Shown: piece by piece, positions 1-8,231 of the stretch
How positions within the stretch are numbered: the first letter of the stretch is position 1
How the letters are laid out: each line of letters starts with the position of its first letter
Assembly: GCF_000657795.2 (NCBI RefSeq)
Contig: NZ_JHEP02000001.1
Location: 124,001-188,000 of the forward strand
Source of the DNA: Bordetella pseudohinzii
Lineage (GTDB): Bacteria > Pseudomonadota > Gammaproteobacteria > Burkholderiales > Burkholderiaceae_B
DNA length: 64,000 nt
Reading direction: 5' to 3'
Notes under the pieces: generated by a model
The model's input: the letters and a program-made list of their open reading frames with translations, nothing else
Database searches by the model: none
What the model was told of the DNA's origin: nothing
Translations under genes and position numbers: made by a program

Positions 1-178
1 GGGCCGTGGGATCGGCGTCGAGGATGGTGCGGTTATAGCCGGCGCCCAGCACCTGGCCCTGGCCGTCGACCACCACCGCGCCCACCGGCACCTCGCCGGC
101 CGCATAGGCCAGGCGCGCCTGGTCCAGCGCCAATTGCATATAGACGTCGTCGGCCGCCAGGGCCGCGGCCTCAGCCAC
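1..178 (-). CDS. tadA: tRNA-specific adenosine deaminase TadA (partial, N-terminal part)
   Basis: Only the first 59 or so codons are present; the gene runs off the left edge. TadA deaminates A34 to inosine in the tRNA-Arg(ACG) anticodon, so that one tRNA reads three codons. The visible part reads EVPVGAVVVDGQGQVLGAGYN followed closely by DADPTA, the classic lead-in to the zinc-binding HAE motif, which lies outside the window. A GTG start at 178 overlaps the stop of the upstream HAD gene by 8 bp, implying translational coupling; an internal ATG at 141 is an alternative start. Family assignment rests on this strongly conserved N-terminal block. Confidence 0.82.
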   Translation of the reverse strand, partial: MAEAAALAADDVYMQLALDQARLAYAAGEVPVGAVVVDGQGQVLGAGYNRTILDADPTA

Positions 179-1016
179 CGTAGGTCCTGGACTTCAGGGA
201 GACGCTGCCGGCCAGGCCGATGAGGGCGGCCTCGAGCAATTGATACAACTCCGCTTCCTCGTCGTAGCGCGCGAAATTGAGATTGGACACCCGGCCCTGC
301 TCCACAAAGCCCCAGGCCCGGCTGCGCTTGTCGCGATGGCTGGGGTCCCAGACGCCGAAGGCATAGCCGCCGGCGCGGCGGATGAGGGAGAAGCAGGGAA
401 TGTCGGTATAGCCGTCGCCGACGAAGACCATCTGGTCAAAAGGCACCCGCAGCCTGTCCTCGGGCACCTTGCGGTTGACCTCGAAGGGTTTGTTGCGGAA
501 TTCCGGCCCGACCAGCCCCTTCTGGATGTGGAAGAGGTAGCGGGTCTTGTCGGTGAAGCTGACGATGCGCCGCGGGAAGCTGATGCCGTTGTCGTCATAG
601 ATGAATTCGGAGGCCCAGATATCGGTGAACTCGGCCGCGATGGGCGTGGCGCGCACGATGTCGCCGATGCCGCTGGAGATCAGGTAGAACTCCAGCTGGA
701 TGCGGGGATGCGCGGCGCGCACGGCCTGGCGCAGACGGCCGAACAGCGTGTCCACGCCCTTGTGCAAAGGCAGGCGGGCGCCCCACTCCTGCAGCCGCTC
801 GCGCGTGATCGCCCCATGCCCGCCCTGGCGGGAGAGCTCGATCATCTTGTAGAGATAGGCCGGCACCGGATCCCAGTCGCCCTGCGACAAGAGCGGATCG
901 ACGGCGTCCTTCCAGAAGGCGGCGGTGTCCACGCCGATGCTTTCGAGAAAGCCGGTGGTGCTGTCCGGAGCCAGCGTGTCGTCGAAGTCGAATACCAGGG
1001 CAATGACGTCGGACAT
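171..1016 (-). CDS. HAD-superfamily phosphatase (phosphoserine phosphatase-like)
   Basis: 281 residues. HAD motif I is DFDDT with the nucleophile Asp10 and the acid/base Asp12. A motif II-like Ser/Gly stretch lies near residue 115, Lys157 is a candidate motif III lysine, and motif IV is GDGYTD at residues 200-205. It is therefore a Mg-dependent soluble phosphohydrolase; the large cap region (about residues 30-100) resembles the phosphoserine-phosphatase/UMPH class, but the substrate cannot be read from sequence. The reading frame stays open further upstream, but the ATG at 1016 begins directly with the hydrophobic strand leading to motif I. Its 3' end overlaps tadA. Confidence 0.75.
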   Translation of the reverse strand: MSDVIALVFDFDDTLAPDSTTGFLESIGVDTAAFWKDAVDPLLSQGDWDPVPAYLYKMIELSRQGGHGAITRERLQEWGARLPLHKGVDTLFGRLRQAVRAAHPRIQLEFYLISSGIGDIVRATPIAAEFTDIWASEFIYDDNGISFPRRIVSFTDKTRYLFHIQKGLVGPEFRNKPFEVNRKVPEDRLRVPFDQMVFVGDGYTDIPCFSLIRRAGGYAFGVWDPSHRDKRSRAWGFVEQGRVSNLNFARYDEEAELYQLLEAALIGLAGSVSLKSRTYGG

Positions 1017-1074
1017 TCGGGGGCAACTGAAGTGGGAGAACCCACATTTTGCCTCAATGCGGCCCGGGTTGCTG

Positions 1075-1095
1075 CGGGGCGGCCCGGCCGCCCCG
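1075..1095. repeat. GC-rich inverted repeat after the secreted-protein gene
   Basis: An 8-bp perfect stem (1075-1082 with 1088-1095) and a 5-base loop sit 8 bp past the stop of the small secreted-protein gene. A further CCCGGG palindrome flanks each side. There is no T-run, so it is not a canonical intrinsic terminator; it could slow polymerase or protect the 3' end of the mRNA. Confidence 0.4.
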
Positions 1096-1102
1096 CCCGG
1101 GA

Positions 1103-1618
1103 TTAGCGCATCGGCGCGGGCGTCGGTGCCGGTGCCGGTGCCGGTGCCGGCTGCAGGCTGCCGGGCGCGGGCGCCGGCGGCACGCCCTGGGGCGTGGCCC
1201 CGGGGGTGCCCGCGGGCACCGGGATCACGGTCTCGCGCAAGACGCCGCCCCCTGAGACGCTGCCGCGGGTCGTGGTATTGGCCGGATCCGTCATCTGGGT
1301 GATGCAATCCTGGCGCTGCTGGCCAGGCAGGGAATCACAGCGCTGCAGGCGGTTCTGGTCGAGGTTGCCCGAACCATTGCCCAGGCGGTTGCGGCTCGCC
1401 TCGTCGCGCGCGGCGCCCGCCTCGCGCAGACATGTCTGGCGGTCCTGGCCGCTCATGCCGGCGTTGCAGCGCGCCATTTCGCGCTTGTAGACGGCGTCGG
1501 GGGAGTTGTCATCGGCCGCGCGGGCGGGGCTGGCGGCCCACAGGGCGGCGCCCAGGGCCAGCAGCGCGCAGGCGCCCGCATGCAGCGGCAGTCGGCGCAG
1601 GGAGTGTGCTTGTTTCAT
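1103..1618 (-). CDS. Small exported Cys- and Pro-rich protein, function unknown
   Basis: 171 residues with a Sec signal peptide (basic n-region, Ala/Leu core, cleavage after ARA near residue 34), so probably periplasmic. The mature part has two related segments of the form Arg-Cys-x(10-11)-Cys (RCNAGMSGQDRQTC and RCDSLPGQQRQDC), suggesting an internal duplication with two disulfides. The C-terminus is a low-complexity Pro-Ala tail encoded in part by four tandem GGTGCC hexamers (+ strand 1125-1148). Start: AGGAG abuts an ATG at 1624 but is correctly spaced for the ATG at 1618, which is chosen. No family recognised. Transcribed toward the HAD gene across an 86-bp gap. Confidence 0.68.
   Translation of the reverse strand: MKQAHSLRRLPLHAGACALLALGAALWAASPARAADDNSPDAVYKREMARCNAGMSGQDRQTCLREAGAARDEASRNRLGNGSGNLDQNRLQRCDSLPGQQRQDCITQMTDPANTTTRGSVSGGGVLRETVIPVPAGTPGATPQGVPPAPAPGSLQPAPAPAPAPTPAPMR
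1125..1148 (+). repeat. Tandem hexanucleotide GGTGCC x4
   Basis: Four perfect copies of GGTGCC, in frame within the tail of the small exported protein, where each copy encodes a Pro-Ala-type dipeptide on the minus strand. Copy-number change would alter tail length by two residues per unit without shifting frame. Confidence 0.8.
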
Positions 1619-1754
1619 GGTCATCTCCTGTTTGGGTTGACAAGCCGGAACGGATCCGGGGGACCAAGCTGACAGCTGTAACACCCCTACCTTACGCAAA
1701 TCCGGCCCGCCGAACATGCGCGAGATGTTACAGAGCTGTCCAAGCGTAATGGGC

Positions 1755-2114
1755 TCAAGGCTCGCTGCTGGCGCTGGTGCGAGGCACGTTGGGGCCTACC
1801 TCGGCATCCCGGTTGCGGTAGACCGCCGCGCGCATGAGCATCATGCCGGTGACCGGCGAGGTCAGCACCAGGAGGATGACGATGACCACCTCATGGAAGA
1901 CCGGGCGCGAGGCCAGGTAGGAAAACACCAGGATGGAGGCCAGCAGCACGCTGCAGGCGCCCAGGGTATTGGCCAGCGTGGGCGCATGGATGCGGGCGTA
2001 GAAATGCCCGAAGCGCAGCAGCCCGACCGCCCCGGTCAAGGCCAGCATGCCGCCGGCGATCAGCAGCAGGCTGGCCGGCACGGCGATCCACCATGGGATA
2101 TCGGCGCCTATCAT
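1755..2114 (-). CDS. phaG: Mrp/Pha cation:proton antiporter subunit G
   Basis: 119 residues with three predicted membrane helices. The LLRFGHFYARIHAPTLANTLG block is the MnhG/PhaG family signature. It is the last gene of a leftward operon encoding a complex-I-related monovalent cation/H+ antiporter, which exports Na+ or K+ and supports alkaline and salt tolerance in the inner membrane. The ATG overlaps the phaF stop as ATGA (2111-2114), so the two are translationally coupled. The tail after residue 95 is hydrophilic and less conserved. Confidence 0.9.
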   Translation of the reverse strand: MIGADIPWWIAVPASLLLIAGGMLALTGAVGLLRFGHFYARIHAPTLANTLGACSVLLASILVFSYLASRPVFHEVVIVILLVLTSPVTGMMLMRAAVYRNRDAEVGPNVPRTSASSEP

Positions 2115-2392
2115 GGTTCGATGACCTCCCCGCGCAGCAGGAACTTGGCCATGGCCGTGGAACCCACGAAGCCGAACAGCGCGATCAGGAGCGCGATGTC
2201 GAAATACACGCCCGTGCCCACGCGCAGGCCGAAGACCAGCATGATGAGCATGCCCTGGATATAGACCGCATCCAGGGCCAGCACGCGGTCCTGGGCGGTG
2301 GGCCCGCGCAGGATGCGGATCACGGCGCAGCCCAGGCCGATGCCGAAGCAGATCAGCGCGAAGGACGCCGACCAATAAAGTAACAGGCCCAT
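2111..2392 (-). CDS. phaF: Mrp/Pha cation:proton antiporter subunit F
   Basis: 93 residues with three hydrophobic segments, typical MnhF/PhaF length. The ILRGPTAQDRVLALDAV block (about residues 27-43) is diagnostic. It is an essential small membrane subunit of the hetero-oligomeric Mrp antiporter. The start at 2392 shares one base with the phaE stop (TAATG), so it is probably translated by re-initiation. The frame is open further upstream, but that would run into phaE. Confidence 0.92.
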   Translation of the reverse strand: MGLLLYWSASFALICFGIGLGCAVIRILRGPTAQDRVLALDAVYIQGMLIMLVFGLRVGTGVYFDIALLIALFGFVGSTAMAKFLLRGEVIEP

Positions 2393-2874
2393 TATTCGAA
2401 TACCTCCATCAGCGTGCGCTCGTAGCGCCCCTTGACCAGCGCCACCCACTCGTCCTCGTTCTGCAGGTCGAGCACGTGCAGGGTCAGCTCATTGTCGCGG
2501 GAGATGTCGACGACGACCGTGCCCGGCGTATAGGTCAGGATGCAGACCAGCATGGCCTGGCCATGCGGATCCCGCAGACTCAGGGGGATGCGCATGAAGC
2601 CCGGCGACATGGCCACATGGGGCCGCCAGATGAGCTGGGTGACCGCCCAGTTGGACCGGATGATGTCCACCAGCACCCGGCAGAACAGCCCGGGCAGCAG
2701 ATGGAAGCGGCGCGGCTTGGCCTTGAGCGGCCGCAGCCGCGTGGAGGCCCAGCCCAGCCACAGCGCCAGGGCGGCGCCCAGGGCCACCTGCCCCCAGGAC
2801 AGCGATTCGTTGAGCAGCAGCCAGAGCAGGAACATGCCCAGCGGCAGGAGCATTTTGGCGAAGAGGCCGCGCAT
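2392..2874 (-). CDS. phaE: Mrp/Pha cation:proton antiporter subunit E
   Basis: 160 residues. An N-terminal hydrophobic pair is followed by a conserved cytosolic domain containing TPGTVVVDISRDNELTLHVL (residues near 115-135), the MnhE/PhaE hallmark. In Mrp complexes subunit E supports assembly and full activity of the antiporter. One base separates its ATG from the phaD stop. Length and order (D-E-F-G) match six-gene Gram-negative pha/mnh operons. Confidence 0.92.
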   Translation of the reverse strand: MRGLFAKMLLPLGMFLLWLLLNESLSWGQVALGAALALWLGWASTRLRPLKAKPRRFHLLPGLFCRVLVDIIRSNWAVTQLIWRPHVAMSPGFMRIPLSLRDPHGQAMLVCILTYTPGTVVVDISRDNELTLHVLDLQNEDEWVALVKGRYERTLMEVFE

Positions 2875-2875
2875 C

Positions 2876-4504
2876 TCAGTGGTCCTCCCCGATCACGCGC
2901 ACCGGCTGCTTGGACAGGACGGCCTCGATATAGGCGGCCGGCGTATCCAGCGACTGGGCGGCGGCGTCCAGATAGGCCGACACCGGCCCGGCGCCCGCGG
3001 CCAGCGCCACGCACAGCAGGATGAGCACGGCCACCGGGCCGGCCTCCAGCACGCGCAGCCGCGGCGTGCTGCGCTCTTCGCTGCTCCAGAAGCTGCGGAT
3101 GCCCGCGCGGCCCAGCGCCATCAGGCCGGCCAGGCCGGACAGGAGCACGCCGGCCACCAGCAGCCAGGCGTCCAGGGGCGGCGCCGAGGTGTTGGCGGCC
3201 GTCACGGCCGCCGACAGGAGCGAGAACTTGGCCACGAAGCCCGACAGCGGCGGCAAGCCGGTGACCAGCAGCGCGCAGGACACAAAGGCCAGCCCCAGGA
3301 AGGCCATGGCCGCCGGAATCGCCACCCCGACCACGTCGTCGGAGCGATTGGGCGTGGCCGGATCGTCGAGATCGAAGCTGTCCATGGTGACGGCTAGCAC
3401 GTTGGCCCCGAAGCTGCGCGTGCGTTCGATCAGTTCGACCAACAGGAAGAAGGCGCCGGTGGCCAGCACCGAACTGAGCAGGTAGAACAGCGCCGGCCCG
3501 GTCAGCGTGACGCCCGGCATGCCCAGGGCCGTCAGGAGCGTGCCGGCCGAGACGATGACGCAATAGCCCACCAGCTTTTCCATCTGCTGCGATGCCAGGA
3601 TGCCCACGCCGCCGAAGATCAGGGTGGCCAGCCCGACGGCGAACATCCAGTCCAGGCTGAAGGCCGAGGGCGCCCCCGTGGGCAGCAGCAGCGAGCCGAT
3701 ACGCAGCAGCGAATAGATGCCGACCTTGGTCATGATGGAGAACATGGCCGCGACCGGCGCGCAGGCCGATCCATAGCCGCTGACCAGCCAGAAGTTCAGC
3801 GGCCAGGCTCCGGCCTTGACCAGGAAGGCCACGCCCAGGATGGCCGCGCCGGCTTCGAACAGACGCCGGTCGGTGCCGACCAGGGTGCCGGCGCGCACGG
3901 CCAGGTCGGCCATGTTGAGCGTGCCGGTCACGCCGTAGATGAGCGCGATGCTGATCAGCAGCAGGAAGGAGGCCACCAGGTTGACGGCGATGTATTGCAG
4001 CCCGGCGCTGACCCGGGCCGCGCCCGAGCCGTGCAGCAGCAGGCCATAGGAAGCCGCCAGCAGCACTTCGAAGAAGACAAAGAGGTTGAACAGATCGCCC
4101 GTCAGGAAGGCGCCGTTCAGGCCCATGAGCAGGAACTGGAACAGCGAGTGGAAATGCACGCCCGCCCGGTCCCAGCGCGCCAGGGAATAGATCAGCGTGG
4201 CCAGGCCCAGCGTGGCGGTGAGCGTGAGCATCACGGCCGCCAGACGATCGACCACCAGCACGATGCCGAAGGGAGCGGGCCAATCGCCGGGCAGGTAGAC
4301 GCCGATGCCGGCGGGCCAGATACCGTCGGCGCCGCCGGCCAGGGCCAGCAGCGCGATGGCGCTGCCCAGCTGCAGCAGCGTGGAGACCACCGCGATGAAC
4401 GCGCGTTCGCGGCGCCGGGTATCGGCCAGCAGCAGCATGACGGCGCCAGCCAACAGCGGCACCGCGATGGGATAGATGGGAAGATGTTGCTGCCAATCGA
4501 TCAA
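2876..4504 (-). CDS. phaD: Mrp/Pha cation:proton antiporter subunit D (NuoN-like)
   Basis: 542 residues with about 14 membrane helices, related to the NuoL/M/N proton-pumping subunits of complex I. The proton_antipo_M region spans the segment with KAGAWPLNFWLVSGYGSA and the following IMTKVGIYSLLRIGSLL, with the conserved intramembrane lysines. It probably provides one of the ion-translocation paths. The start is TTG at 4504, overlapping the phaC stop as TTGA; no in-frame ATG lies nearby that keeps the first helix. Confidence 0.93.
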   Translation of the reverse strand: MIDWQQHLPIYPIAVPLLAGAVMLLLADTRRRERAFIAVVSTLLQLGSAIALLALAGGADGIWPAGIGVYLPGDWPAPFGIVLVVDRLAAVMLTLTATLGLATLIYSLARWDRAGVHFHSLFQFLLMGLNGAFLTGDLFNLFVFFEVLLAASYGLLLHGSGAARVSAGLQYIAVNLVASFLLLISIALIYGVTGTLNMADLAVRAGTLVGTDRRLFEAGAAILGVAFLVKAGAWPLNFWLVSGYGSACAPVAAMFSIMTKVGIYSLLRIGSLLLPTGAPSAFSLDWMFAVGLATLIFGGVGILASQQMEKLVGYCVIVSAGTLLTALGMPGVTLTGPALFYLLSSVLATGAFFLLVELIERTRSFGANVLAVTMDSFDLDDPATPNRSDDVVGVAIPAAMAFLGLAFVSCALLVTGLPPLSGFVAKFSLLSAAVTAANTSAPPLDAWLLVAGVLLSGLAGLMALGRAGIRSFWSSEERSTPRLRVLEAGPVAVLILLCVALAAGAGPVSAYLDAAAQSLDTPAAYIEAVLSKQPVRVIGEDH

Positions 4505-4845
4505 GATTCGGGCTCCCGGCCGTCAACGTGGTCGGTGCCCGTCAGGCCCCGCGAGGCCAGCAGCACCACGAGAAACAAGGCCGTCGTCGCAAAGCCGATG
4601 ACGATGGCGGTCAGGACCAGGGCCTGCGGCAGCGGATCCGCGTAGACACTGGGGTCGGGCGGCACCAGCGGATCGACCACCGGCGGGCGCCCCACCGTCA
4701 AACGCCCCATGCCGAAGATGAAGAGATTGACGGCATAGGAGATGAGCGACAGGCCCATGATGACCTGGAAGGTCCGCGGCCGCAGCAAGAGCCAGACGCC
4801 GGAGCCGACCAGCACGCCGATGGCGATTGCGTATATCCATTCCAT
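4501..4845 (-). CDS. phaC: Mrp/Pha cation:proton antiporter subunit C (NuoK-like)
   Basis: 114 residues with three membrane helices, homologous to NuoK of complex I. The segment GLSLISYAVNLFIFGMGRL and the later FATTALFLVVLLA match MnhC/PhaC. The ATG at 4845 lies 1 bp after the phaAB stop, and the 3' end overlaps phaD. A longer frame runs into phaAB but starts with low-complexity Trp/Cys residues and is rejected. Confidence 0.93.
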   Translation of the reverse strand: MEWIYAIAIGVLVGSGVWLLLRPRTFQVIMGLSLISYAVNLFIFGMGRLTVGRPPVVDPLVPPDPSVYADPLPQALVLTAIVIGFATTALFLVVLLASRGLTGTDHVDGREPES

Positions 4846-4846
4846 A

Positions 4847-7774
4847 TCAGGCTCCCTTGATCGCGGTTTCGGCTTCGGCCTGCGCCTCGGCCGCCAGCTT
4901 GCGCTGCGCGCGCAAGGACTGGTGGGCCAGCGCCACCAGCACCAGCACGGTTGCGCCCACAACCAGCATGTAGACGCCAAGATCGAACAGCAGCACGCTG
5001 GACAGGTGGATCTTGCCCACCAGCGGCATATAGAGGTCCCAGGCCAGCGCCGACAGGAAGGGGCGCAGGGCCAGCCAGGCCGAGACCGCCGCCGCGCCGG
5101 CGGCCAGCAGCCCCAGGCCGACCCAGTGCTGCGGGTTGAGCCGGCTGCGCGATTCCACCCAGTACACGCCGCCCACCATGTATTGCAGGATGACCGAGGT
5201 GGCCATGACCAGCCCGCCGACGAAACCGCCGCCCGGCAGGTTGTGCCCGCGCAGCAGCAGATAGACCGACACCAGCACGGCCACCGGCAGCAAGAGGCGC
5301 ACCAGCACGGCCGGAATGCGCATGGCGCCTTGCGGCAGCGGCGATTTGATGTCCGGCGCGGGCGGCGCCTGGCCGGCTTGCAGCCCGTCCTGCACGCGCT
5401 GCTGCCGCGGCATCTCTATGCTCTCCTGGGCCGGACGGAAGCGGCGCAGCAGCGCGTAGACCGTCAGGGCCACGATGCCCAGCACCGTGATCTCGCCCAG
5501 GGTGTCAAAGCCGCGGAAATCCACCAGGATCACATTGACCACATTGGTGCCGCCGCCCTCGGGCAGGGCCTCCTCGACGAAGAAGGAAGAAATGGTGTCG
5601 CCCACCGGACGGGTCAGCATGGCGTAGGCGATGGCGCTCATGGACAGGCCGGCCAGCGCGGCCAGGCCCAGGTCGCGCGCGCGGCGCAGACGCGCTTTCA
5701 GGTCCGGGCGGTCCTCCTCGCCCTCGCCCACGATGCGGCGCGGCAGCCAGCGCAGGCCCAGCAGCAGGAGCACGACGGTCACGACCTCGACGGCCAGCTG
5801 CGTCAAGGCGAGATCGGGCGCCGAAAACCATACAAAGGTCAGGCAGGTCACCAGCCCCGCGCCGCCGGACAGCGTCAGCGAGGCCAGACGGTGGTATTTG
5901 GCCTGGTAGGCCGCGCCCAGCGCGCAGGCGCCGCCGGCCAGCCAGAGCAGCAGGAAGACCGGGTCGGCCGGCGTGCGCGGCCCCTGCCCGTCCAGCCAGC
6001 CCGGCACGCGCAAGGGCAGCCAGGCCACCAGCAGGGTGCCGATCACGATGACCAGCATCTGCACCTGCAGGCGCGGCGAGGCCAGGCGGCGCAGCAGCCA
6101 GCGCGCGGCCACCGAGCTGGCCTCGAAGAGATATTCAAAGGTGCGCCGGCCGTCCAGGCGGTAGATGAAGGGCACGCGCCCCGGATGGGCCGCCTGGTGG
6201 GCGCGCAGCGCCAGATAGAGCAGCACCCCGGCCGTCATGGCCACCAGGCTCATGACCAGCGGCAGGTTGAAGCCATGCCAGACGGACAGGCTGAACTGCG
6301 GCATGTGCACGCCCAGGATGCTCTGCGCGGCCATGGTCAGCAAGGGCCCGACGGTCAGCCCGGGCGCCACGCCGATCACCAGACAGAGCAGGACCAGCAG
6401 CATGCTGGGAAACAGCATCCAGCGCGGCGGCTCGTGCGGCGCGCGCGGCAGGTCGGTGGCTGGCGGCCCGAAAAAGACCTGCAGGATGAAGCGCAGGGAA
6501 TAGGTCACGCTGAAGGCGCCGGCCACGGTGGCCATCAGCGGCAGCCCGTATTCCAGGAAGCGGTCGCCGGTGATGAAGGTGGTCTCGGCGAAGAACATCT
6601 CCTTGGAGATGAAGCCGTTGAGCAGCGGCACGCCCGCCATGGAGGCGGCGGCCACCATGGCCAGGGTGGCCGTCAGCGGCATGGCGGAATACAGCCCGCT
6701 CAGGCGGTTGACGTCGCGCGTGCCCGTCTCGTGGTCGACGATGCCGGCGGCCATGAACAGCGAGGCCTTGAAGATGGCGTGATTGACCATATGGAAGATG
6801 GCCGCCACCAGGGCCAGCGGACTGTTCAGGCCCAGCAGCAGCGTGATCAGGCCCAGATGGCTGATGGTGGAATACGCCAGCACGCCTTTCATGTCCTGCT
6901 GGAAAATGGCCGCGTAGGCGCCCAGCACCAGCGTGCACAGCCCCGCTCCGCCGATGATCCAGAACCACTCGTCGGTGCCGGCCAGAAGCGGCCAGAAGCG
7001 CGCCAGGAGGAAGACCCCCGCCTTGACCATGGTGGCCGAGTGCAGATAGGCCGAGACCGGCGTGGGCGCGGCCATGGCATTGGGCAGCCAGAACTGGAAG
7101 GGAAATTGCGCGCTCTTGGTGAGCGCGCCCAGGGCCACCAGCGCCAGGGCGGCCGGATACCAGGGGTCGGCCCGCACCAGGTCGCCCGAGCGCAGCACCA
7201 CGTCCATGTCGTAGCTGCCCACGATATGGCCCAGCAGCAGCACCCCGCCCAGCAGACAGAGGCCGCCGGCGCCCGTGACCGTCAGGGCCATGCGCGCGCC
7301 GCGCCGCGCGTCGGCGCGGTGATGCCAATAGGCGATCAGCATGAAGGAGGCCAGGCTGGTCATTTCCCAGAACATGACCAGCTGGATGAGGTTGCCCGAC
7401 AGCACCACGCCCAGCATGGCGGCCATGAAGGCCTGGAAGAAAGAGAAGAAACGCGGCACCGGGTCTTCGGGCGACATGTAGTAGCGCGCGTAGAGCACGA
7501 CCAGCGTGCCCATGCCCGAGACGATGAAGGAGAACAGCCAGGCAAAGCCGTCCATGCGCAGCGCGAACTGCAAGCCCAGCGCCGGCGCCCAGGGTATCTG
7601 AACCCGTATCACCTCGCCTGCCGCGATCTGGGGGTAGAGGCTGGCCACCAGCAAGGTGGAGGCCAGCGCGACCAGGCCGGCCAGCCAGGCTTCCGCGTTG
7701 CGGGCATTTGCCGGCAACAAGGCGGCGCACAGGCTGCCGGCGAACGGCAGAGCGAGAATGAGTATTAGCGACAT
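4847..7774 (-). CDS. phaAB: Mrp/Pha cation:proton antiporter fused subunit A/B
   Basis: 975 residues. The first two thirds are the NuoL-like MrpA, with FWEMTS (Glu137), Lys220 in [12 protein letters not shown] and the HSATMVKAG motif near residues 245-253, the acidic and basic residues of the proton path. The C-terminal part is MrpB-like, with [13 protein letters not shown]. Fusion of A and B is the normal state for Gram-negative Pha/Mnh systems. It is the first gene of the operon phaAB-C-D-E-F-G, with CCGGAG just before the ATG at 7774. The six subunits together form an inner-membrane Na+(K+)/H+ antiporter driven by the proton gradient. Confidence 0.95.
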   Translation of the reverse strand: MSLILILALPFAGSLCAALLPANARNAEAWLAGLVALASTLLVASLYPQIAAGEVIRVQIPWAPALGLQFALRMDGFAWLFSFIVSGMGTLVVLYARYYMSPEDPVPRFFSFFQAFMAAMLGVVLSGNLIQLVMFWEMTSLASFMLIAYWHHRADARRGARMALTVTGAGGLCLLGGVLLLGHIVGSYDMDVVLRSGDLVRADPWYPAALALVALGALTKSAQFPFQFWLPNAMAAPTPVSAYLHSATMVKAGVFLLARFWPLLAGTDEWFWIIGGAGLCTLVLGAYAAIFQQDMKGVLAYSTISHLGLITLLLGLNSPLALVAAIFHMVNHAIFKASLFMAAGIVDHETGTRDVNRLSGLYSAMPLTATLAMVAAASMAGVPLLNGFISKEMFFAETTFITGDRFLEYGLPLMATVAGAFSVTYSLRFILQVFFGPPATDLPRAPHEPPRWMLFPSMLLVLLCLVIGVAPGLTVGPLLTMAAQSILGVHMPQFSLSVWHGFNLPLVMSLVAMTAGVLLYLALRAHQAAHPGRVPFIYRLDGRRTFEYLFEASSVAARWLLRRLASPRLQVQMLVIVIGTLLVAWLPLRVPGWLDGQGPRTPADPVFLLLWLAGGACALGAAYQAKYHRLASLTLSGGAGLVTCLTFVWFSAPDLALTQLAVEVVTVVLLLLGLRWLPRRIVGEGEEDRPDLKARLRRARDLGLAALAGLSMSAIAYAMLTRPVGDTISSFFVEEALPEGGGTNVVNVILVDFRGFDTLGEITVLGIVALTVYALLRRFRPAQESIEMPRQQRVQDGLQAGQAPPAPDIKSPLPQGAMRIPAVLVRLLLPVAVLVSVYLLLRGHNLPGGGFVGGLVMATSVILQYMVGGVYWVESRSRLNPQHWVGLGLLAAGAAAVSAWLALRPFLSALAWDLYMPLVGKIHLSSVLLFDLGVYMLVVGATVLVLVALAHQSLRAQRKLAAEAQAEAETAIKGA

Positions 7775-8231
7775 GGCGCTCCGGGAAAGATCCGGCTCTT
7801 CTCTTGCGGTCGGCGAGAGAGGAGCATGAAGCCTGATAGGCGGTCGGAAGACGCCCTGGCTCGACCCATACTACCGCTCGCCGCCGTCCTGGAATAAGAC
7901 AACACATCCCTCCAGGGCGGCGAACGCGCTGAAGGGCACTACGGAAGGGGTTCTGGCGAAATCGGCCAGGAGACTCAGACGAAAAATATCAGATTCTTGT
8001 AAGTTACGCACGAATAAACCGCGATTACCCGAGGATCATTGCACAATAATTGCGCAATCAGGGAAGTTTGATGCAGCGCAATAGTCCTGCCTGTGTTCGG
8101 GTAAGCCCTGCTATCTCCCGGGCCGCTTTTTGTGTGGAATGCCGCGCCCGGCCCACAAAGCCGGAAAAGCATGTTTTGAACTTGCGGCAACAGGGCGGAC
8201 CCGCCCGCCGCGCTGAGGAGATAGCCCCATT
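7775..8231. promoter_or_regulatory. Intergenic control region between the pha operon and the Bug receptor gene
   Basis: 457 bp with no convincing gene; two short open frames here lack ribosome sites or family features. The middle (about 7975-8075) is markedly AT-rich against the GC-rich flanks, as expected for divergent promoters. It contains the tandem palindrome listed separately. GAGGAG at 8216-8221 lies about 10 bases before the ATG at 8232 and is the ribosome site of the Bug gene. Confidence 0.6.
8038..8058. promoter_or_regulatory. Two tandem near-identical palindromes with 11-bp spacing (putative operator)
   Basis: ATTGCACAAT (8038-8047) and the perfect palindrome ATTGCGCAAT (8049-8058) are repeated with an 11-bp period, about one helical turn, which would place two bound proteins on one DNA face. 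Both lie in the AT-rich stretch upstream of the Bug receptor gene. No regulator gene is adjacent, so the cognate protein is unknown. Confidence 0.5.

Noticed and set aside
1028-1048. Hairpin GTGGG-AGAA-CCCAC followed by ATTTTG near the HAD gene start
   Set aside because: The T-run follows on the + strand while the nearby genes are on the - strand, so it cannot be their terminator.
4742-7768. 1008-codon open frame on the + strand opposite phaAB
   Set aside because: Full of His, Gln, Arg and Gly repeats, no domain, and lies exactly opposite a clear membrane protein; an artefact of GC-rich codon usage.
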